DNA of 15,197 nucleotides, taken from NCBI GenBank assembly GCA_946186175.1, contig CAMHMG010000052.1, positions 1 to 15,197 of the forward strand. The letters are read 5' to 3'. This stretch comes from an uncultured Clostridia bacterium (GTDB taxonomy: Bacteria > Bacillota > Clostridia > Lachnospirales > Lachnospiraceae). Positions 14,706 to 15,197 of the stretch are shown here, piece by piece. The position numbers were made by a program, and so were the translations under genes. Below the pieces are notes generated by a model, which was given only the letters and a program-made list of their open reading frames with translations, was not told the DNA's origin and made no database searches. Numbering within the stretch: position 1 is the stretch's first letter; each line of letters starts with the position of its first letter.

Positions 14706-15151
14706 CGCGCATCACCACCTCTTAACGTATCTTTTAAATCTGGTACATATTTTCTTGATATTATTATCTCCTCACCATTTTTCAAAAGTGCCGTATACCT
14801 TCCACTTAGCGCTGGCTTGATTGAGCTGATCTTCATAAGATTAACGATCAACCCTTTCTGCACACGTAAGAAACGTTTATCTTTGAGTCTCTCTTCCAAC
14901 TCATAAAGCTTAAGTCTTAATTCATAGCTGTCATCAGCAGTATAAATGAACAATCTGTTATCCACTGATTCCGCATAAAAAATATCTATCACAGATATCT
15001 CAACTTGCCGTCCTTCCTTATCTGCAGAGATGTGTCCTGATCTTGACCTGACAAAAGAAATAATCTCAGAAAGTCCATCCGTCATCTTATGGTATCTTAT
15101 CTCCAAAACCTCAGGTTCTTCCTTCGGCACCTGTCTTACTCTTAATTCCAT
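14702..15151 (-). CDS. LytTR-type DNA-binding transcriptional regulator
   Basis: A 149-aa protein without a receiver domain. Residues about 45-145 match the LytTR domain: IFYAESVDNRLFIYT (57-71), then FLRVQKGLIVNLMKI (94-108), then GRYTALLKNGEEIIISRKY (117-135). The domain binds direct repeats in promoters and bends DNA. Stand-alone LytTR proteins with a DUF3021 partner commonly autoregulate their own operon and control neighbouring transport genes. Here the MATE gene downstream is a possible target. The ATG at 15151 has a modest GTGAGAG ribosome site. In the 46 nt that remain upstream, TACAAT (15179-15174) could be a -10; its -35 would lie outside the window. Confidence 0.9.
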   Translation of the reverse strand: MELRVRQVPKEEPEVLEIRYHKMTDGLSEIISFVRSRSGHISADKEGRQVEISVIDIFYAESVDNRLFIYTADDSYELRLKLYELEERLKDKRFLRVQKGLIVNLMKISSIKPALSGRYTALLKNGEEIIISRKYVPDLKDTLRGGDAR

Positions 15152-15173
15152 GTTATACTCTCACTTTGAACTT

Positions 15174-15179
15174 ATTGTA
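15174..15179 (-). promoter_or_regulatory. Possible -10 element of the LytTR/DUF3021 operon
   Basis: TACAAT in minus reading, 22 nt before the LytTR start codon. It matches the consensus at 5 of 6 bases, but the -35 cannot be checked because the window ends. Confidence 0.3.
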
Positions 15180-15197
15180 ATATCCTCGCAACTGTTA

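Overview
The window comes from a low-GC Gram-positive bacterium, most likely a clostridial anaerobe of the Lachnospiraceae type. That assignment is an inference from AT-rich codon use, Shine-Dalgarno sites close to AGGAGG, a lipoprotein signal, a LytTR/DUF3021 pair, a VTC-domain gene and an oxygen-sensitive radical SAM activase; no marker gene is present. Every gene I can support lies on the minus strand, so transcription runs from high to low coordinates. I saw no tRNA, rRNA, IS element, CRISPR array or phage gene.

Right end (about 15151 to 12750): a LytTR-type DNA-binding regulator overlaps by 4 nt a four-helix DUF3021 membrane protein. A MATE multidrug efflux transporter follows after an 81-nt gap that contains a 14-bp inverted repeat. 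A weak terminator-like stem followed by seven U residues lies after the MATE gene.

Centre (12456 to 1391): this is the interesting part, a run of nine closely packed or overlapping genes plus one possible 19-codon ORF. In transcription order they are: a large soluble FtsK/SpoIIIE-type ATPase with an N-terminal coiled coil and three NTPase-like modules, of which only the middle one looks catalytic; a 99-aa protein with two membrane helices; a 126-aa helical protein; a 317-aa unknown protein with a C-terminal zinc-knuckle motif; a short radical SAM activase of the NrdG/PflA type; a Ser/Thr protein kinase with an extra C-terminal region; a 376-aa unknown protein; an FHA protein with an N-terminal zinc ribbon; and, after a structured 163-nt gap, a ClpB-like AAA+ ATPase with one degenerate and one intact ATPase half. 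A motor, membrane protein, kinase, phosphothreonine reader and unfoldase resemble the logic of phospho-regulated secretion systems. However, WXG100 substrates, EsaA, EssB and the other type VII components are absent, and a radical SAM enzyme is unexpected. I propose an uncharacterised FtsK-kinase-FHA-AAA+ system; its function is unknown.

Left end (1346 to 1): a lipoprotein with a probable TIM-barrel (glycosidase-like) domain follows the AAA+ gene at 44 nt and could belong to the operon. Beyond a 110-nt gap with a perfect 9-bp palindrome, the window cuts a VTC-domain gene (polyphosphate polymerase family).
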